Source: an uncultured Ruminococcus sp. (GTDB taxonomy: Bacteria; Bacillota; Clostridia; Oscillospirales; Ruminococcaceae). Taken from it: 64,000 nucleotides of DNA. The notes under the pieces were generated by a model. The model had not been told where the DNA came from. It made no database searches and saw only the letters and a list, made by a program, of their open reading frames with translations. Of the stretch, positions 50,915-59,895 are shown in pieces. The first letter of the stretch is position 1; each line of letters opens with the position of its first letter. The stretch is taken from the NCBI GenBank assembly GCA_902786975.1, contig CADAES010000003.1, positions 62,001 through 126,000 on the forward strand, given 5' to 3'. Both the position numbers and the translations under genes were made by a program.

Positions 50915-51355
50915 ATGGATATTTGGGAAAAGCTTTATGAAAAAGCAAAAGCTCAGTATGCTCCTCAGGAGGTCTCGCCCTTCGTCTATGCGCACCATGT
51001 AGTCTGTGCAATAGAGAGCGATAACGGAGAGATTTTCACGGGCTTTTGCATCGAAAGCTGCAGCGGAGTTATGGATCTTTGTGCCGAAAGAGTTGCTGCA
51101 CTTAATATGTATATCAGCAGCGGTCAGACAGTCATAAAAAGACTTATCGCTTTTCGTGATCAGCCGCCAAGAGGGGATATCACCGGAAGCGGTATGCCGT
51201 GCGGCGCCTGCAGAGAGTTTCTTATGCAGCTGTCCGAGAAGAACCGTGATATGCAGATAATGACTGATTATGAAACAAGAAAGACAGTCACACTTGGCGA
51301 GCTTGTGCCCGGCTGGTGGGGCGAGAGCAGATACAAAACGGGAAAAGACTCCTGA
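50915..51355 (+). CDS. Cytidine deaminase-family protein
   Basis: This 146-residue zinc deaminase has the His/Cys-Ala-Glu box as 'DLCAERVAALNMY' and the second zinc box 'PCGACREFL'. It is closest in layout to the small cytidine/blasticidin-S deaminase group. The natural substrate may be cytidine, deoxycytidine or another base. It lies between rbgA and rnhB, 23 bases after rbgA. Confidence 0.82.
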   Translation: MDIWEKLYEKAKAQYAPQEVSPFVYAHHVVCAIESDNGEIFTGFCIESCSGVMDLCAERVAALNMYISSGQTVIKRLIAFRDQPPRGDITGSGMPCGACREFLMQLSEKNRDMQIMTDYETRKTVTLGELVPGWWGESRYKTGKDS

Positions 51356-51372
51356 AACGGGGGATCAAAGCT

Positions 51373-51999
51373 ATGACATTGGCACAGTTTGATAAACAAT
51401 ACAGCGATAAATACGATATAGTCTGCGGCTGTGACGAAGCCGGCAGAGGACCGCTTGCAGGCGACGTTTTTGCCGCTGCGGTAGTGTTTGATAAGGATAC
51501 TGTTATCGAAGGCATAAATGACAGCAAAAAGCTCACGGAGAAAAAGCGTGAGAAGCTGTTTGATGAAATAAAGCAAAAGGCGCTTTACTGGTCGATAAAG
51601 ACCGCGAGCGTCGAGGAGATAGAGAGCATAAATATTCTCAACTGCGCAATGCTTGCGATGAAAAGAGCAGTCGAGGATCTGCCTGTAAAGCCTGATATCT
51701 GCCTGATCGACGGCAACAAGATACCCAAGCTCGATACAAAGGCAGAGGCTATCGTCGGCGGCGACGCAAGCTCTCAGAGCATCGCAGCAGCATCTATACT
51801 CGCCAAGGTCGCAAGGGACAGATATATGCTGGAGCTTGCAAAGCAGTACCCGCAGTATCAGTTTGAAAAGCATAAAGGCTATGGTACGAAGCTTCATTAT
51901 GAAATGATAGACAAGTACGGCGCAAGTCCCGTACACAGACCGAGCTTCTTAAAAAAATATTATGCAAAATTATCAGAAAAACAGCAGAAAAACGGGTGA
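51373..51999 (+). CDS. rnhB: Ribonuclease HII
   Basis: RNase HII cuts RNA in RNA/DNA hybrids and removes single ribonucleotides from DNA. The 208 residues show 'VCGCDEAGRGPLAGDV' (catalytic Asp and Glu), 'GINDSKKL', 'DICLIDGN' and 'GGDASSQSIAAASILAKV'. ATG 51373 has GGGGGAT upstream. yraN follows with a 38-base overlap, as in many bacteria. Confidence 0.94.
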   Translation: MTLAQFDKQYSDKYDIVCGCDEAGRGPLAGDVFAAAVVFDKDTVIEGINDSKKLTEKKREKLFDEIKQKALYWSIKTASVEEIESINILNCAMLAMKRAVEDLPVKPDICLIDGNKIPKLDTKAEAIVGGDASSQSIAAASILAKVARDRYMLELAKQYPQYQFEKHKGYGTKLHYEMIDKYGASPVHRPSFLKKYYAKLSEKQQKNG

Positions 52000-52345
52000 T
52001 GTCGGTGAACAGGCAGCTGCGGACTTTCTTGAGCGCAGCGGCTATACTGTTCTTGACAGGAACTATACCGTCCGTGGCGGGGAGATAGATATTATCGCCA
52101 AAAAAGACGATACTGTGGCGTTCGTCGAGGTAAAGACCCGTAAGCCTTCTCCTCTGAGCGAGGGGGAACAGGCTATAACACCCGCAAAGAAACAAAGATT
52201 GATAGCCACAGCCGAAAGGTATTATAACGAGGTATTGAAGTGCCGTGGGAACTGCCGCTTTGATGTGTGCGTCGTCACGGTCTCCGATAGACAGGTCAAG
52301 CATCTGAAATATTACGTCAATGCATTTGACAGCAGCAAACAGTAA
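51962..52345 (+). CDS. YraN/UPF0102-family endonuclease-like protein
   Basis: This 127-residue protein has the PD-(D/E)XK-like core 'GEIDIIAKKDDTVAFVEVKTRK' in parts (Glu-Asp and ExK) after 'GEQAAADFLERSGYTVLDRNY'. It is linked to RNase HII in many genomes and is thought to act in DNA handling, but its substrate is not settled. It overlaps rnhB. Confidence 0.88.
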   Translation: MQNYQKNSRKTGDVGEQAAADFLERSGYTVLDRNYTVRGGEIDIIAKKDDTVAFVEVKTRKPSPLSEGEQAITPAKKQRLIATAERYYNEVLKCRGNCRFDVCVVTVSDRQVKHLKYYVNAFDSSKQ

Positions 52346-52356
52346 GGAAAGGGCGT

Positions 52357-53853
52357 ATGAACATGTATTACAAAAGCACAAGAAACAGCTCGGTGAACGT
52401 AACATCTGCACAGGCGATAGCACAGGGCATCTCTGTTGACGGAGGACTCTTTGTCCCCAGCGAGATACCTGCAATATCTATGGCGGATATCAAAAAGCTC
52501 GGTGAAATGAGCTACCGTGAGAGAGCAAAATTCGTTTTCTCAAAGTTCCTCACCGACTATACCGAAGCAGAGATAGCATACTGCGTCGAGGGTGCCTATA
52601 ACACCAAAAACTTTGACAGCGATAATATCGCTGAACTTGCACACCTCTTTGACGGTACATATATGCTGGAATTGTGGCACGGTCCTACCTGCGCTTTTAA
52701 GGATATGGCTCTGCAGATACTTCCGTACCTGCTCACAACAGCGACCAAAAAGATAAACCTTGACAAGAAGGTCGTTATACTCGTTGCTACATCGGGCGAT
52801 ACAGGCAAAGCCGCACTTGAAGGTTTCAAGGACGTCGAGGGCACATCTATCCTCGTGTTCTATCCCGATAACGGCGTTTCCGCTATGCAGAAAAAGCAGA
52901 TGACAACACAGGAGGGAAGCAACGTCGGCGTTTGCGCTATAAAGGGCAATTTCGACGATGCACAAAACGGCGTCAAGGCTATCTTCACAAACGACGAGAT
53001 AAAGAATAAGCTTGCCGACAACGGCTTTATGTTCTCGTCTGCAAACTCCATAAACTGGGGCAGACTTTCCCCGCAGATAGTTTACTATGTTTCCGCATAT
53101 GCACAGCTGCTTGCCGACGGCGAGATATCAGAGGGCGAAAAGATAAACATTGTCGTTCCTACAGGCAACTTCGGAAATATCCTTGCAGCATACTATGCAA
53201 AGCATATGGGCGTGCCGATCAATAAGCTCATCTGCGCTTCCAATGCAAACAATGTGCTCACCGATTTCCTCACAACAGGTATCTATGACAGGAACAGAGC
53301 TTTCCACGCAACTATCTCACCTTCAATGGATATCCTTATCTCCTCAAATCTCGAAAGACTTTTGTATCACCTCTGCGGCGAGAACGACGCACAGATAAGA
53401 GAGTGGTTCGGCGCACTGGCTTCCTGCGGTAAGTATGAGGTCAGCGAGGACGTTAAAAAAGCACTCTTTGATGAGTTCTATGCAGGCTGCTGCAACGACG
53501 AGCAGACCAAGGCAACTATCAAGGAGTACTACGATAAATTCTCCTATACCTGCGATACACATACGGCTGTCGCAGTAAAGGTCTATGAGGACTATGTAAA
53601 GGCAACGGGCGACAGCACCAAGACCGTTATCGCCTCGACCGCAAGCCCGTATAAGTTCTCCGGCAGCGTTCTTTCGGCTATCGGAAAGAATACAGATAAG
53701 GACGAGTTTGACCTCGTCGATGAGCTTGCAGCCTGCTCTAAGCTCCCTGTTCCGCAGTCGCTCGCAGCGCTCAGAACGAAAGCTGTCCGCTTTGATAAGG
53801 TCATAGACAAGAACGATATGAAGGGCTTTGTCTTTGAAACACTTGGCATCTGA
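52357..53853 (+). CDS. thrC: Threonine synthase
   Basis: ThrC turns O-phosphohomoserine into threonine with PLP. The 498 residues start 'MYYKSTRNSSVNVTSAQAIAQGIS' in parts, with the PLP Lys in 'GPTCAFKDMALQ', 'VATSGDTGKAALEGF' and 'VVPTGNFGNILAAYYAKHMG'. The length fits the class with an extended N-terminal part. It starts 11 bases after yraN and may be co-transcribed. No T-box or other leader precedes it. Confidence 0.94.
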   Translation: MNMYYKSTRNSSVNVTSAQAIAQGISVDGGLFVPSEIPAISMADIKKLGEMSYRERAKFVFSKFLTDYTEAEIAYCVEGAYNTKNFDSDNIAELAHLFDGTYMLELWHGPTCAFKDMALQILPYLLTTATKKINLDKKVVILVATSGDTGKAALEGFKDVEGTSILVFYPDNGVSAMQKKQMTTQEGSNVGVCAIKGNFDDAQNGVKAIFTNDEIKNKLADNGFMFSSANSINWGRLSPQIVYYVSAYAQLLADGEISEGEKINIVVPTGNFGNILAAYYAKHMGVPINKLICASNANNVLTDFLTTGIYDRNRAFHATISPSMDILISSNLERLLYHLCGENDAQIREWFGALASCGKYEVSEDVKKALFDEFYAGCCNDEQTKATIKEYYDKFSYTCDTHTAVAVKVYEDYVKATGDSTKTVIASTASPYKFSGSVLSAIGKNTDKDEFDLVDELAACSKLPVPQSLAALRTKAVRFDKVIDKNDMKGFVFETLGI

Positions 53854-53862
53854 TGAACTATG

Positions 53863-53887
53863 TACCGCCTGATAGTATTCAGGCGGT
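53863..53887. terminator. Hairpin between converging thrC and the DUF1540 gene
   Basis: ACCGCCTGA and TCAGGCGGT (53864-53886) form a 9-bp stem with a 5-6 base loop. The T run after it is poor (CGGTTTGTT), so it is a weak, probably two-way terminator. Confidence 0.55.
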
Positions 53888-53905
53888 CGGTTTGTTGAGC
53901 TGTTT

Positions 53906-54070
53906 TCAGCTTTTTGCCTTAAAGGTCCTGCACTGTGTTTCGTCACAGCAGCCCGGGTCCTTGCAGGTGCAGCAAACATCAATGCAGTTTGCTGTACATT
54001 CGTGAGGATCTCTGTTGTAGACACAGCTGCTGACATCGCAGTTTATCCCGTGTTTCTTTTCCATTTCCAT
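53906..54070 (-). CDS. Small Cys-rich DUF1540 protein
   Basis: This is a 54-residue gene. It contains eleven Cys in the DUF1540 pattern: 'INCDVSSCVYN', 'HECTANCIDVC', then 'CTCKDPGCCDETQCRTFK'. The Cys spacing suggests metal binding. Family members are common in Clostridia and of unknown role. The ribosome site AAGGAG lies 9 bases before ATG on the minus strand, and the promoter is strong. Confidence 0.85.
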   Translation of the reverse strand: MEMEKKHGINCDVSSCVYNRDPHECTANCIDVCCTCKDPGCCDETQCRTFKAKS

Positions 54071-54084
54071 TCAAGCTCACTCCT

Positions 54085-54136
54085 TTTTGCAGTTGTCCTG
54101 CAAAAGTATTATATGCCGCAAACGGCAGATTATCAA
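54085..54136 (-). promoter_or_regulatory. Promoter of the DUF1540 gene with two inverted repeats
   Basis: On the minus strand TTGATA (54136-54131) and TATAAT (54113-54108) are 17 bases apart. One inverted repeat, TGCCG/CGGCA (54114-54127), fills the spacer. A second, perfect 8-bp one, TTTTGCAG/CTGCAAAA (54085-54105), covers the start of transcription up to the ribosome site. Both are fitting places for a repressor or an RNA hairpin. Confidence 0.65.
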
Positions 54137-54164
54137 AAACAGTCCGGCTGTGAGGTGTTGACAG

Positions 54165-54875
54165 ATGAAAACTTTTGCGATATCCGACCTTCATCTTCCT
54201 CTCGGTGCGGATAAGCCTATGGATATATTCGGCGGCTGGAACGATTATGTGAACAGACTGCATGACAACTGGCAGAAAAAAGTCAGCCCCGAGGATACAG
54301 TCCTTATCCCCGGCGATATATCGTGGGCGCTGAAGCTTGAGGATACCTATAAGGATTTTGAGTTTATCCATAAGCTCAACGGCACAAAGGTCTTTTTAAA
54401 GGGTAATCACGACCTGTGGTGGTCTACCCGCAGCAAAGTAGAGAAATTCTGGTCGGATAACGGCTTTGACGATATGCACCTTATCCAGAACGACCACTAC
54501 AAGCTCGGGAATAAAGGCATCTGCGGTACAAGAGGCTGGATAAATGACGACAGTGAGCCTGCCGACGCAAAGGTCATCGCAAGGGAAGCGCTCAGGCTCG
54601 ATATGTCCGTTAAGTCCGCAGTCGATGCAGGGCTCGAACCTGTCGTTTTTCTGCATTACCCACCTGTTTACGGCAATAGCTGCAACTACGATATGCTCGA
54701 TGTGCTGCATAGGTATAACGTGAAGTATTGCTTTTACGGACACCTCCACGGCAAGACCCACGCCTTTGCCATAAACGGTACACGTGACGGCATCACCTAT
54801 CAGCTTGTGTCCGCTGATTTTTTGCAATTTGACCCAATGGACATAACTAAAATTGTGCAAAACGACAATTCGTAA
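54165..54875 (+). CDS. Calcineurin-like metallophosphoesterase
   Basis: This 236-residue phosphoesterase has the five metal boxes in order: 'ISDLHLPLG', 'LIPGDISWA', 'LKGNHDLWW', 'FLHYPP' and 'FYGHLHGKTH'. The substrate is unknown. It starts 29 bases downstream of the -35 box of the divergent DUF1540 promoter, with GAGGTG as ribosome site. No clear promoter of its own is seen. Confidence 0.88.
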   Translation: MKTFAISDLHLPLGADKPMDIFGGWNDYVNRLHDNWQKKVSPEDTVLIPGDISWALKLEDTYKDFEFIHKLNGTKVFLKGNHDLWWSTRSKVEKFWSDNGFDDMHLIQNDHYKLGNKGICGTRGWINDDSEPADAKVIAREALRLDMSVKSAVDAGLEPVVFLHYPPVYGNSCNYDMLDVLHRYNVKYCFYGHLHGKTHAFAINGTRDGITYQLVSADFLQFDPMDITKIVQNDNS

Positions 54876-54883
54876 AAAAATGC

Positions 54884-54912
54884 TGGAAATAATAACGGGA
54901 ATGTGCTATAAT
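54884..54912 (+). promoter_or_regulatory. Promoter of tig
   Basis: TATAAT (54907-54912) has TGGAAA (54884-54889) 17 bases upstream, a partial -35 match. The leader is about 30 bases. Confidence 0.6.
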
Positions 54913-54949
54913 AAATAAGATACATTTATAATAAATGGAGGAATTTAAA

Positions 54950-56239
54950 ATGAGTCTGAAATCTACAAACAAGGTCGAAACAAATAAGTACGAGCTGGAG
55001 ATCGAGGTTAGCGCCGAAAGCTTTGAGGAAGCTATACAGAAAGCATATCTGAGAGAAAAGGGCAAGATCCAGATCGCAGGCTTCCGCAAGGGCAAAGCAC
55101 CGAGAAAGCTTATCGAAAGAGAATACGGCGAGGAAGTATTTTTTGAAACAGCCGTTAATATCCTTTATCCTGCCGAGGTCGATGCTGCTGTTGCAGAGTC
55201 CGGACTTGAAATAGTTACAAGACCTGAGGTAGAGGTAACAGATGTTTCCAAGGCTGAGGGCGTAAAGATCAAGGCTACTGTTATCACAAAGCCCGAGGTA
55301 GAAGTTAAGGACTATAAGGGTATAGAAGTTGAGAAAGTTGTCAAGACTGTTACTGATGAGGACGTTGACAAGCAGACCGAGGCTCTCAGAGAGAAGAATG
55401 CAAGAGTTATCACAGTTGATGACAGAGCTGCCGAGATGGGCGACGATGTAGTTATCGACTTTGAAGGCTTCAAGGATGACGTTGCTTTTGAAGGCGGCAA
55501 GGCTGAGGATTTCAACCTTAACCTCGGAAGCGGTCAGTTTATCCCCGGCTTTGAGGAGCAGGTAGCCGGTCACAACATCGGCGAGGAGTTCGATATCAAC
55601 GTTTCCTTCCCCGAGGACTACCACGTTGAGGACCTCAAGGGCGCTCCCGTAGTATTCAAGATCAAGCTCAAGGGCATCACCAAGAAGGAAGTTCCGGAGC
55701 TTGACGATGAAATGGTCAAGGATTCTACCGAGTTTGAGACCGTTGACGAGTATAAGGCTGACGTAAGAAAGAAGCTTGAGGAGCACGCTCAGGAGCACGC
55801 AGACCACGACGTTGAGGATAAGATCCTCGATAAGGTCGTAGAGAATATGACTGCCGAGATCCCGCAGGTAATGTTCGATAACAGAGTCAACGAGATGATG
55901 ATGGAGCTCGAGCAGAGACTTGCACCTCAGGGCATCACTCTGGATATGTACTGCCAGTTCACAGGTCAGGATATTGACACTGTAAAGAAGGCTTATAAGG
56001 ATCAGGCTGAAAAGCAGGTCAAGCTCAGACTTGCTCTTGAAAAGATCGCAGAGCTCGAAAATATCGAGGTGACTGATGAAGAGGCAGCTGCCGAGATCCA
56101 GAAGATAGCCGATCAGTACAAGATGACAGTTGAAAAGGTAAAGACATATATCCGTGAGGAAGATGTCAAGAAGGATATCGCAGTCGGCAAGGCAGTTGAT
56201 ATCGTTAAGGAAAGCGCTGTTGTCAAGGACGCAGAATAA
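54950..56239 (+). CDS. tig: Trigger factor
   Basis: This ribosome-bound chaperone and prolyl isomerase has 429 residues: an N-terminal ribosome-binding domain with the signature 'GFRKGKAPRKLIE' near residue 47, an FKBP domain ('VIDFEGFKDDVAFEGGKAEDFNLNLGSGQFIPGFEEQVAG' in parts, residues of about 160-205) and a helical C-terminal domain. ATG 54950 has GGAGGAA 7 bases upstream. clpP and clpX follow, the common Gram-positive order. Confidence 0.95.
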   Translation: MSLKSTNKVETNKYELEIEVSAESFEEAIQKAYLREKGKIQIAGFRKGKAPRKLIEREYGEEVFFETAVNILYPAEVDAAVAESGLEIVTRPEVEVTDVSKAEGVKIKATVITKPEVEVKDYKGIEVEKVVKTVTDEDVDKQTEALREKNARVITVDDRAAEMGDDVVIDFEGFKDDVAFEGGKAEDFNLNLGSGQFIPGFEEQVAGHNIGEEFDINVSFPEDYHVEDLKGAPVVFKIKLKGITKKEVPELDDEMVKDSTEFETVDEYKADVRKKLEEHAQEHADHDVEDKILDKVVENMTAEIPQVMFDNRVNEMMMELEQRLAPQGITLDMYCQFTGQDIDTVKKAYKDQAEKQVKLRLALEKIAELENIEVTDEEAAAEIQKIADQYKMTVEKVKTYIREEDVKKDIAVGKAVDIVKESAVVKDAE

Positions 56240-56250
56240 TATGACTTTTA

Positions 56251-56273
56251 TCCCCCGTTTCACCGACGGGGGA
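56251..56273 (+). other. Hairpin between tig and clpP
   Basis: TCCCCCGT and ACGGGGGA form a perfect 8-bp stem with a 7-base loop. No T run follows, so it is more likely a processing or stability element than a terminator. Confidence 0.45.
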
Positions 56274-56345
56274 ACATATATTGATGGGTATGACCCGATA
56301 TACATAGCGGCGCATTGAAAGCGTCACAGCAAGGAGGCAATTTGT

Positions 56346-56936
56346 ATGGCATTGATACCTTATGTAGTTGAACAGACCAGCCGTGGAGAAAGAAGCTACG
56401 ATATCTATTCAAGGCTTCTGAACGATAGGATTATTATGCTTTGCGATGCTATCGACGACCAGGTCGCAAGCGTTGTAATCGCTCAGCTCTTGTACCTTGA
56501 GGGACAGGATCCCGAAAAGGATATCGACCTTTATATCAACAGCCCCGGAGGTGTTATCACCGCAGGTATGGCAATATACGATACAATGCAGTATATAAAG
56601 TGCGATGTATCGACTATCTGTATCGGTATGGCTGCTTCAATGGGTTCGTTCCTGCTTTCAAGCGGCGCAAAGGGCAAGAGATTTGCTCTCCCCAACAGCG
56701 AGATAATGATACACCAGCCGCTTATCTCCGGCGGCGGACTTTCCGGTCAGTGTACCGATATCAAGATACATTCGGATCATATGGTCGCTACAAGAGAAAA
56801 GCTCAACAGGATACTTGCAGAGAATACAGGCAAAACAGTTGAGCAGCTGCACATAGATACCGAGCGTGATAACTATATGACCGCACAGGAAGCTCTTGAG
56901 TACGGCCTTATCGATAAGGTCATCACAAAAAGATAA
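56346..56936 (+). CDS. clpP: ATP-dependent Clp protease proteolytic subunit
   Basis: ClpP forms the 14-mer serine protease used by ClpX. The 196 residues start '[23 protein letters not shown]' in parts, with the catalytic Ser in '[12 protein letters not shown]', the His in 'SEIMIHQP' and the Asp in '[20 protein letters not shown]' in parts. AAGGAGG lies before ATG. clpX is 48 bases downstream. Confidence 0.96.
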   Translation: MALIPYVVEQTSRGERSYDIYSRLLNDRIIMLCDAIDDQVASVVIAQLLYLEGQDPEKDIDLYINSPGGVITAGMAIYDTMQYIKCDVSTICIGMAASMGSFLLSSGAKGKRFALPNSEIMIHQPLISGGGLSGQCTDIKIHSDHMVATREKLNRILAENTGKTVEQLHIDTERDNYMTAQEALEYGLIDKVITKR

Positions 56937-56984
56937 ATAACTGTCTTTGTTTTGTAGATTACGGAAAGGTACGGGAAAATAGAA

Positions 56985-58259
56985 ATGGCAAATAACGATC
57001 CAAAAAAGTGCTGCTTTTGCGGAAAGCCTGAAAATAGAGTAACAAGTATGTTTTCCGCCGGCAACACGCATATATGCGATGAATGTGTGCTTTATTGTTA
57101 CGACCTTCTTGCCGAACAGAACGGTCTGCCTTCAACTAAGAGCAGGCTCGGCAAAAAGAACGTCAGCAGCGATAGGCTCAGCTTTGTTGACCTTAAAAAG
57201 CCTTCAGAGATAAAGGCAGTGCTCGACCAGTATGTTATCGGTCAGGACGATGCCAAGATAGCTCTTTCTGTTGCTGTGTACAATCACTATAAGAGGATAC
57301 TTTCTCTTGCCGATGACGATGACGTCGAGATACAAAAGAGCAATGTGCTGCTTCTCGGACCGACTGGTACGGGCAAGACACTGCTCGCTCAGACGCTCGC
57401 ACGACTGCTCAATGTCCCCTTTGCCATCGCCGATGCGACAACTCTTACAGAAGCCGGCTACGTTGGCGACGACGTTGAAAATGTCCTTACAAGGCTCATA
57501 CAGGCAGCAGATTATAACGTAGAGGCTGCCCAGCAGGGAATAATCTATATCGACGAGATAGATAAGATAGCAAGAAAGTCTGAGAACACCTCTATAACCC
57601 GTGATGTCAGCGGAGAGGGCGTTCAGCAGGCACTGCTTAAGATCGTCGAGGGCACCGTTTCAAACGTCCCACCGCAGGGCGGAAGAAAGCACCCGCACCA
57701 GGAGTTTATCCAGATAGATACTAAGAATATCCTGTTTATCTGCGGCGGCGCTTTTGACGGACTTGAAAAGATAATCCAGAAAAGGACGGATTCTTCTTCG
57801 CTCGGCTTTGGAAGCTCCATAAAGAAAAAAGAGGACGAGAACGATATAATGAAAAAAGTCGTTCCTCACGACCTCGTAAAGTACGGCATCGTGCCCGAGC
57901 TTGTGGGCAGACTTCCCGTTATCACAGTTCTTGAAGAGCTTGACGAGGACGCACTGTGCAGGATACTGACCGAGCCTAAGAACTCGCTCATCAAGCAGTA
58001 CACAAAGCTTTTCAAGCTCGATAATATCAATTTTGAGATAACCGACGAAGCCATGAAGGAAATAGCTAAGAAAACTATTGCCCAGAAGACAGGCGCAAGA
58101 GGACTCAGAGCCATTGTCGAGAAAATACTTACAAAGCTTATGTTCGAGGCACCGAGCGACGATACTATCGCTTCGATAAGAATAACCGCCGGGTGTGTTA
58201 CCGACGACGCTCAGCCCGATATCACAAGGATTAAACCCGAGCTGAAAGCTGCTGAATGA
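56985..58259 (+). CDS. clpX: Clp protease ATP-binding subunit ClpX
   Basis: This AAA+ unfoldase delivers proteins to ClpP. The 424 residues have the N-terminal zinc domain ('CCFCGK', 'ICDECVLYC'), Walker A '[12 protein letters not shown]' near residue 124, '[11 protein letters not shown]', Walker B '[11 protein letters not shown]' near residue 187, '[12 protein letters not shown]', the ClpP-binding loop 'LGFGS' and the lid '[12 protein letters not shown]'. It ends at a strong terminator. Confidence 0.97.
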   Translation: MANNDPKKCCFCGKPENRVTSMFSAGNTHICDECVLYCYDLLAEQNGLPSTKSRLGKKNVSSDRLSFVDLKKPSEIKAVLDQYVIGQDDAKIALSVAVYNHYKRILSLADDDDVEIQKSNVLLLGPTGTGKTLLAQTLARLLNVPFAIADATTLTEAGYVGDDVENVLTRLIQAADYNVEAAQQGIIYIDEIDKIARKSENTSITRDVSGEGVQQALLKIVEGTVSNVPPQGGRKHPHQEFIQIDTKNILFICGGAFDGLEKIIQKRTDSSSLGFGSSIKKKEDENDIMKKVVPHDLVKYGIVPELVGRLPVITVLEELDEDALCRILTEPKNSLIKQYTKLFKLDNINFEITDEAMKEIAKKTIAQKTGARGLRAIVEKILTKLMFEAPSDDTIASIRITAGCVTDDAQPDITRIKPELKAAE

Positions 58260-58270
58260 TAATAAACAAT

Positions 58271-58316
58271 AAGGACTGTTTTCCGCACTCTGCGGAGAAG
58301 CAGTCCTTTATTTTTT
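58271..58316. terminator. Terminator between converging clpX and flippase genes
   Basis: AAGGACTG (58271-58278) pairs with CAGTCCTT (58301-58308) around an inner TCCGC/GCGGA hairpin, followed by TATTTTTT. The flippase stop codon overlaps its 3' edge. Confidence 0.85.
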
Positions 58317-59756
58317 GTGTAATACCTTTGCCGCAGCAGCCTTGAGATAGTTCAAACCCCACTTGACATTGTCAAGGTAAAGCACCGTCAGCAGCGCAAG
58401 ACAGCATATATATCCGACAACTGTAATGATGCCGAACTTGAAAAACGTGTTGTACAGGCAGTAAAGCGTAACTGCCGCAGTCAGAGTATAAAACCGACCG
58501 AGCTTGAAATCAACGTAGAAATACCTGTTTGAAAGCACAGTCCTCAGCGTGAAGAATACGATGTAGGATAGCCCCGTCGAGATAGCAGCACCTTTGCAGC
58601 CCAGCCACGGAACAAGTATTATGTTACCGATTATGTTTGTAATGCACGCCCCCGCCGAAACAACGACCTGCATCTTGCTTTTTTTCATAAATACAAGTCC
58701 GCTGACCGTCGTTTCCGATATCGTGTACATTATCGGGTTGAAGCACAGGAAGGGGAGTATGTAAGCAGCTTCTCGGTATTTCGGACCGAGAATGTAAATG
58801 AAAATATCCTTGCAAAGAATGAGCGTTATGCCGATGAAGAACATAACTATCGTTATCAGCTGATTTCCCCGCTGATAGAACGTCTTGTCCTGCTTGTCCT
58901 TTGAGTAATGCTCCACGGACATCGGCTGCCACAGCGTGTTGAACGTGGTCTGGATAATCGCAAATACGTTTATGAGCGTAAGAGCCGATGTGTAAACACC
59001 GACCTCTGAATCTGTCCTGAAAATGTCAAGCGAGATCTTGTCTATCGCCGAAAACAACGTTGCCAGCCCCATCGAAAGAATGTACGGATATCCGTAGACC
59101 ATAAGCTCTTTCAGTGTAGCAGAGCATTCGTTCGCCTCGCTCCGCCTGAGCTTCCATAAGCGCTTGTTTGCAGCAATACTCGTGAACAGGCATACAAACA
59201 TCGAAAGCGTCGCCGCAGTCACAAGAGAAAGAACGTTATTATTTTTGAAAAGAAAGATAAGAGGGAAAACTGCGACAAGATAAACGAGCTTGTGTAATAT
59301 GTTCAGCAGTGAGTACAGCTTGCTTTTGTATTCAAGTCTGACAAGCAGCAGACTGAATCGGTACATCAGCTGAAACAGCGTAAAAACGCAAAGTATACCC
59401 ATTATCAGCGGGTCAAACTTGAATTTTACTATCCCGGTAAGCGAAAGCGTCATTATTACAGCGCCAACGCCTATGCACAGCAAAACAGGCACAGTCACGC
59501 ATTTTGAGAGCAGCGCCCTCTTGTGCCGGTCGCCATCATTATCGTAGTAAAACCTGACCAAAGCCTGATCCAGCCCTATGCAAAGAACCATTACCGCAAT
59601 ACTTGCGTACATCGTGAAGATGCCGTACCTGCCGTTGTCCTCGGGGTCAACGAGCCTTGTGATTATCGGCTCGCTTATAAGCCCGAGTATCATATTGATA
59701 ACAGTTCCGCCGCCAATAATGGTAAAATGCTTCAGAAAGCTTTTGTTGTTATCCAT
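58308..59756 (-). CDS. Lipid-linked oligosaccharide flippase (Wzx/MATE-type)
   Basis: This 482-residue membrane protein with 12-14 helices belongs to the polysaccharide biosynthesis (MVF/Wzx) family. It begins 'FLKHFTIIGGGTVINMILGLISEPIITRLVDPEDNGRYGIF' in parts, the usual opening. It would carry undecaprenyl-linked glycans to the outer face. It lies 9 kb from the glycan block, which has no flippase of its own, so it may serve that product. ATG 59756 has AGAAGGAAG upstream; an upstream in-frame start has none. Confidence 0.88.
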   Translation of the reverse strand: MDNNKSFLKHFTIIGGGTVINMILGLISEPIITRLVDPEDNGRYGIFTMYASIAVMVLCIGLDQALVRFYYDNDGDRHKRALLSKCVTVPVLLCIGVGAVIMTLSLTGIVKFKFDPLIMGILCVFTLFQLMYRFSLLLVRLEYKSKLYSLLNILHKLVYLVAVFPLIFLFKNNNVLSLVTAATLSMFVCLFTSIAANKRLWKLRRSEANECSATLKELMVYGYPYILSMGLATLFSAIDKISLDIFRTDSEVGVYTSALTLINVFAIIQTTFNTLWQPMSVEHYSKDKQDKTFYQRGNQLITIVMFFIGITLILCKDIFIYILGPKYREAAYILPFLCFNPIMYTISETTVSGLVFMKKSKMQVVVSAGACITNIIGNIILVPWLGCKGAAISTGLSYIVFFTLRTVLSNRYFYVDFKLGRFYTLTAAVTLYCLYNTFFKFGIITVVGYICCLALLTVLYLDNVKWGLNYLKAAAAKVLHKK

Positions 59757-59794
59757 TATGTTTCTTCCTTCTAATGAAAGTAAATGCTCTTTTA

Positions 59795-59823
59795 ATATTA
59801 CTACAAAACACACTCAAAGTCAA
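59795..59823 (-). promoter_or_regulatory. Promoter of the flippase gene
   Basis: On the minus strand TTGACT (59823-59818) and TAATAT (59800-59795) are 17 bases apart. Confidence 0.55.
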
Positions 59824-59854
59824 CGTTCATACGCACGTTTCGTATAATTTCACA

Positions 59855-59886
59855 ACAAAAAACAGCGCTGTGTGAAGCAGCGCCGC
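59855..59886 (-). terminator. Terminator of pepF
   Basis: On the minus strand GCGCTG and CAGCGC arms with a CTTCACA loop are followed by TGTTTTTTG. Confidence 0.75.
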
Positions 59887-59895
59887 TTTTTAAGC

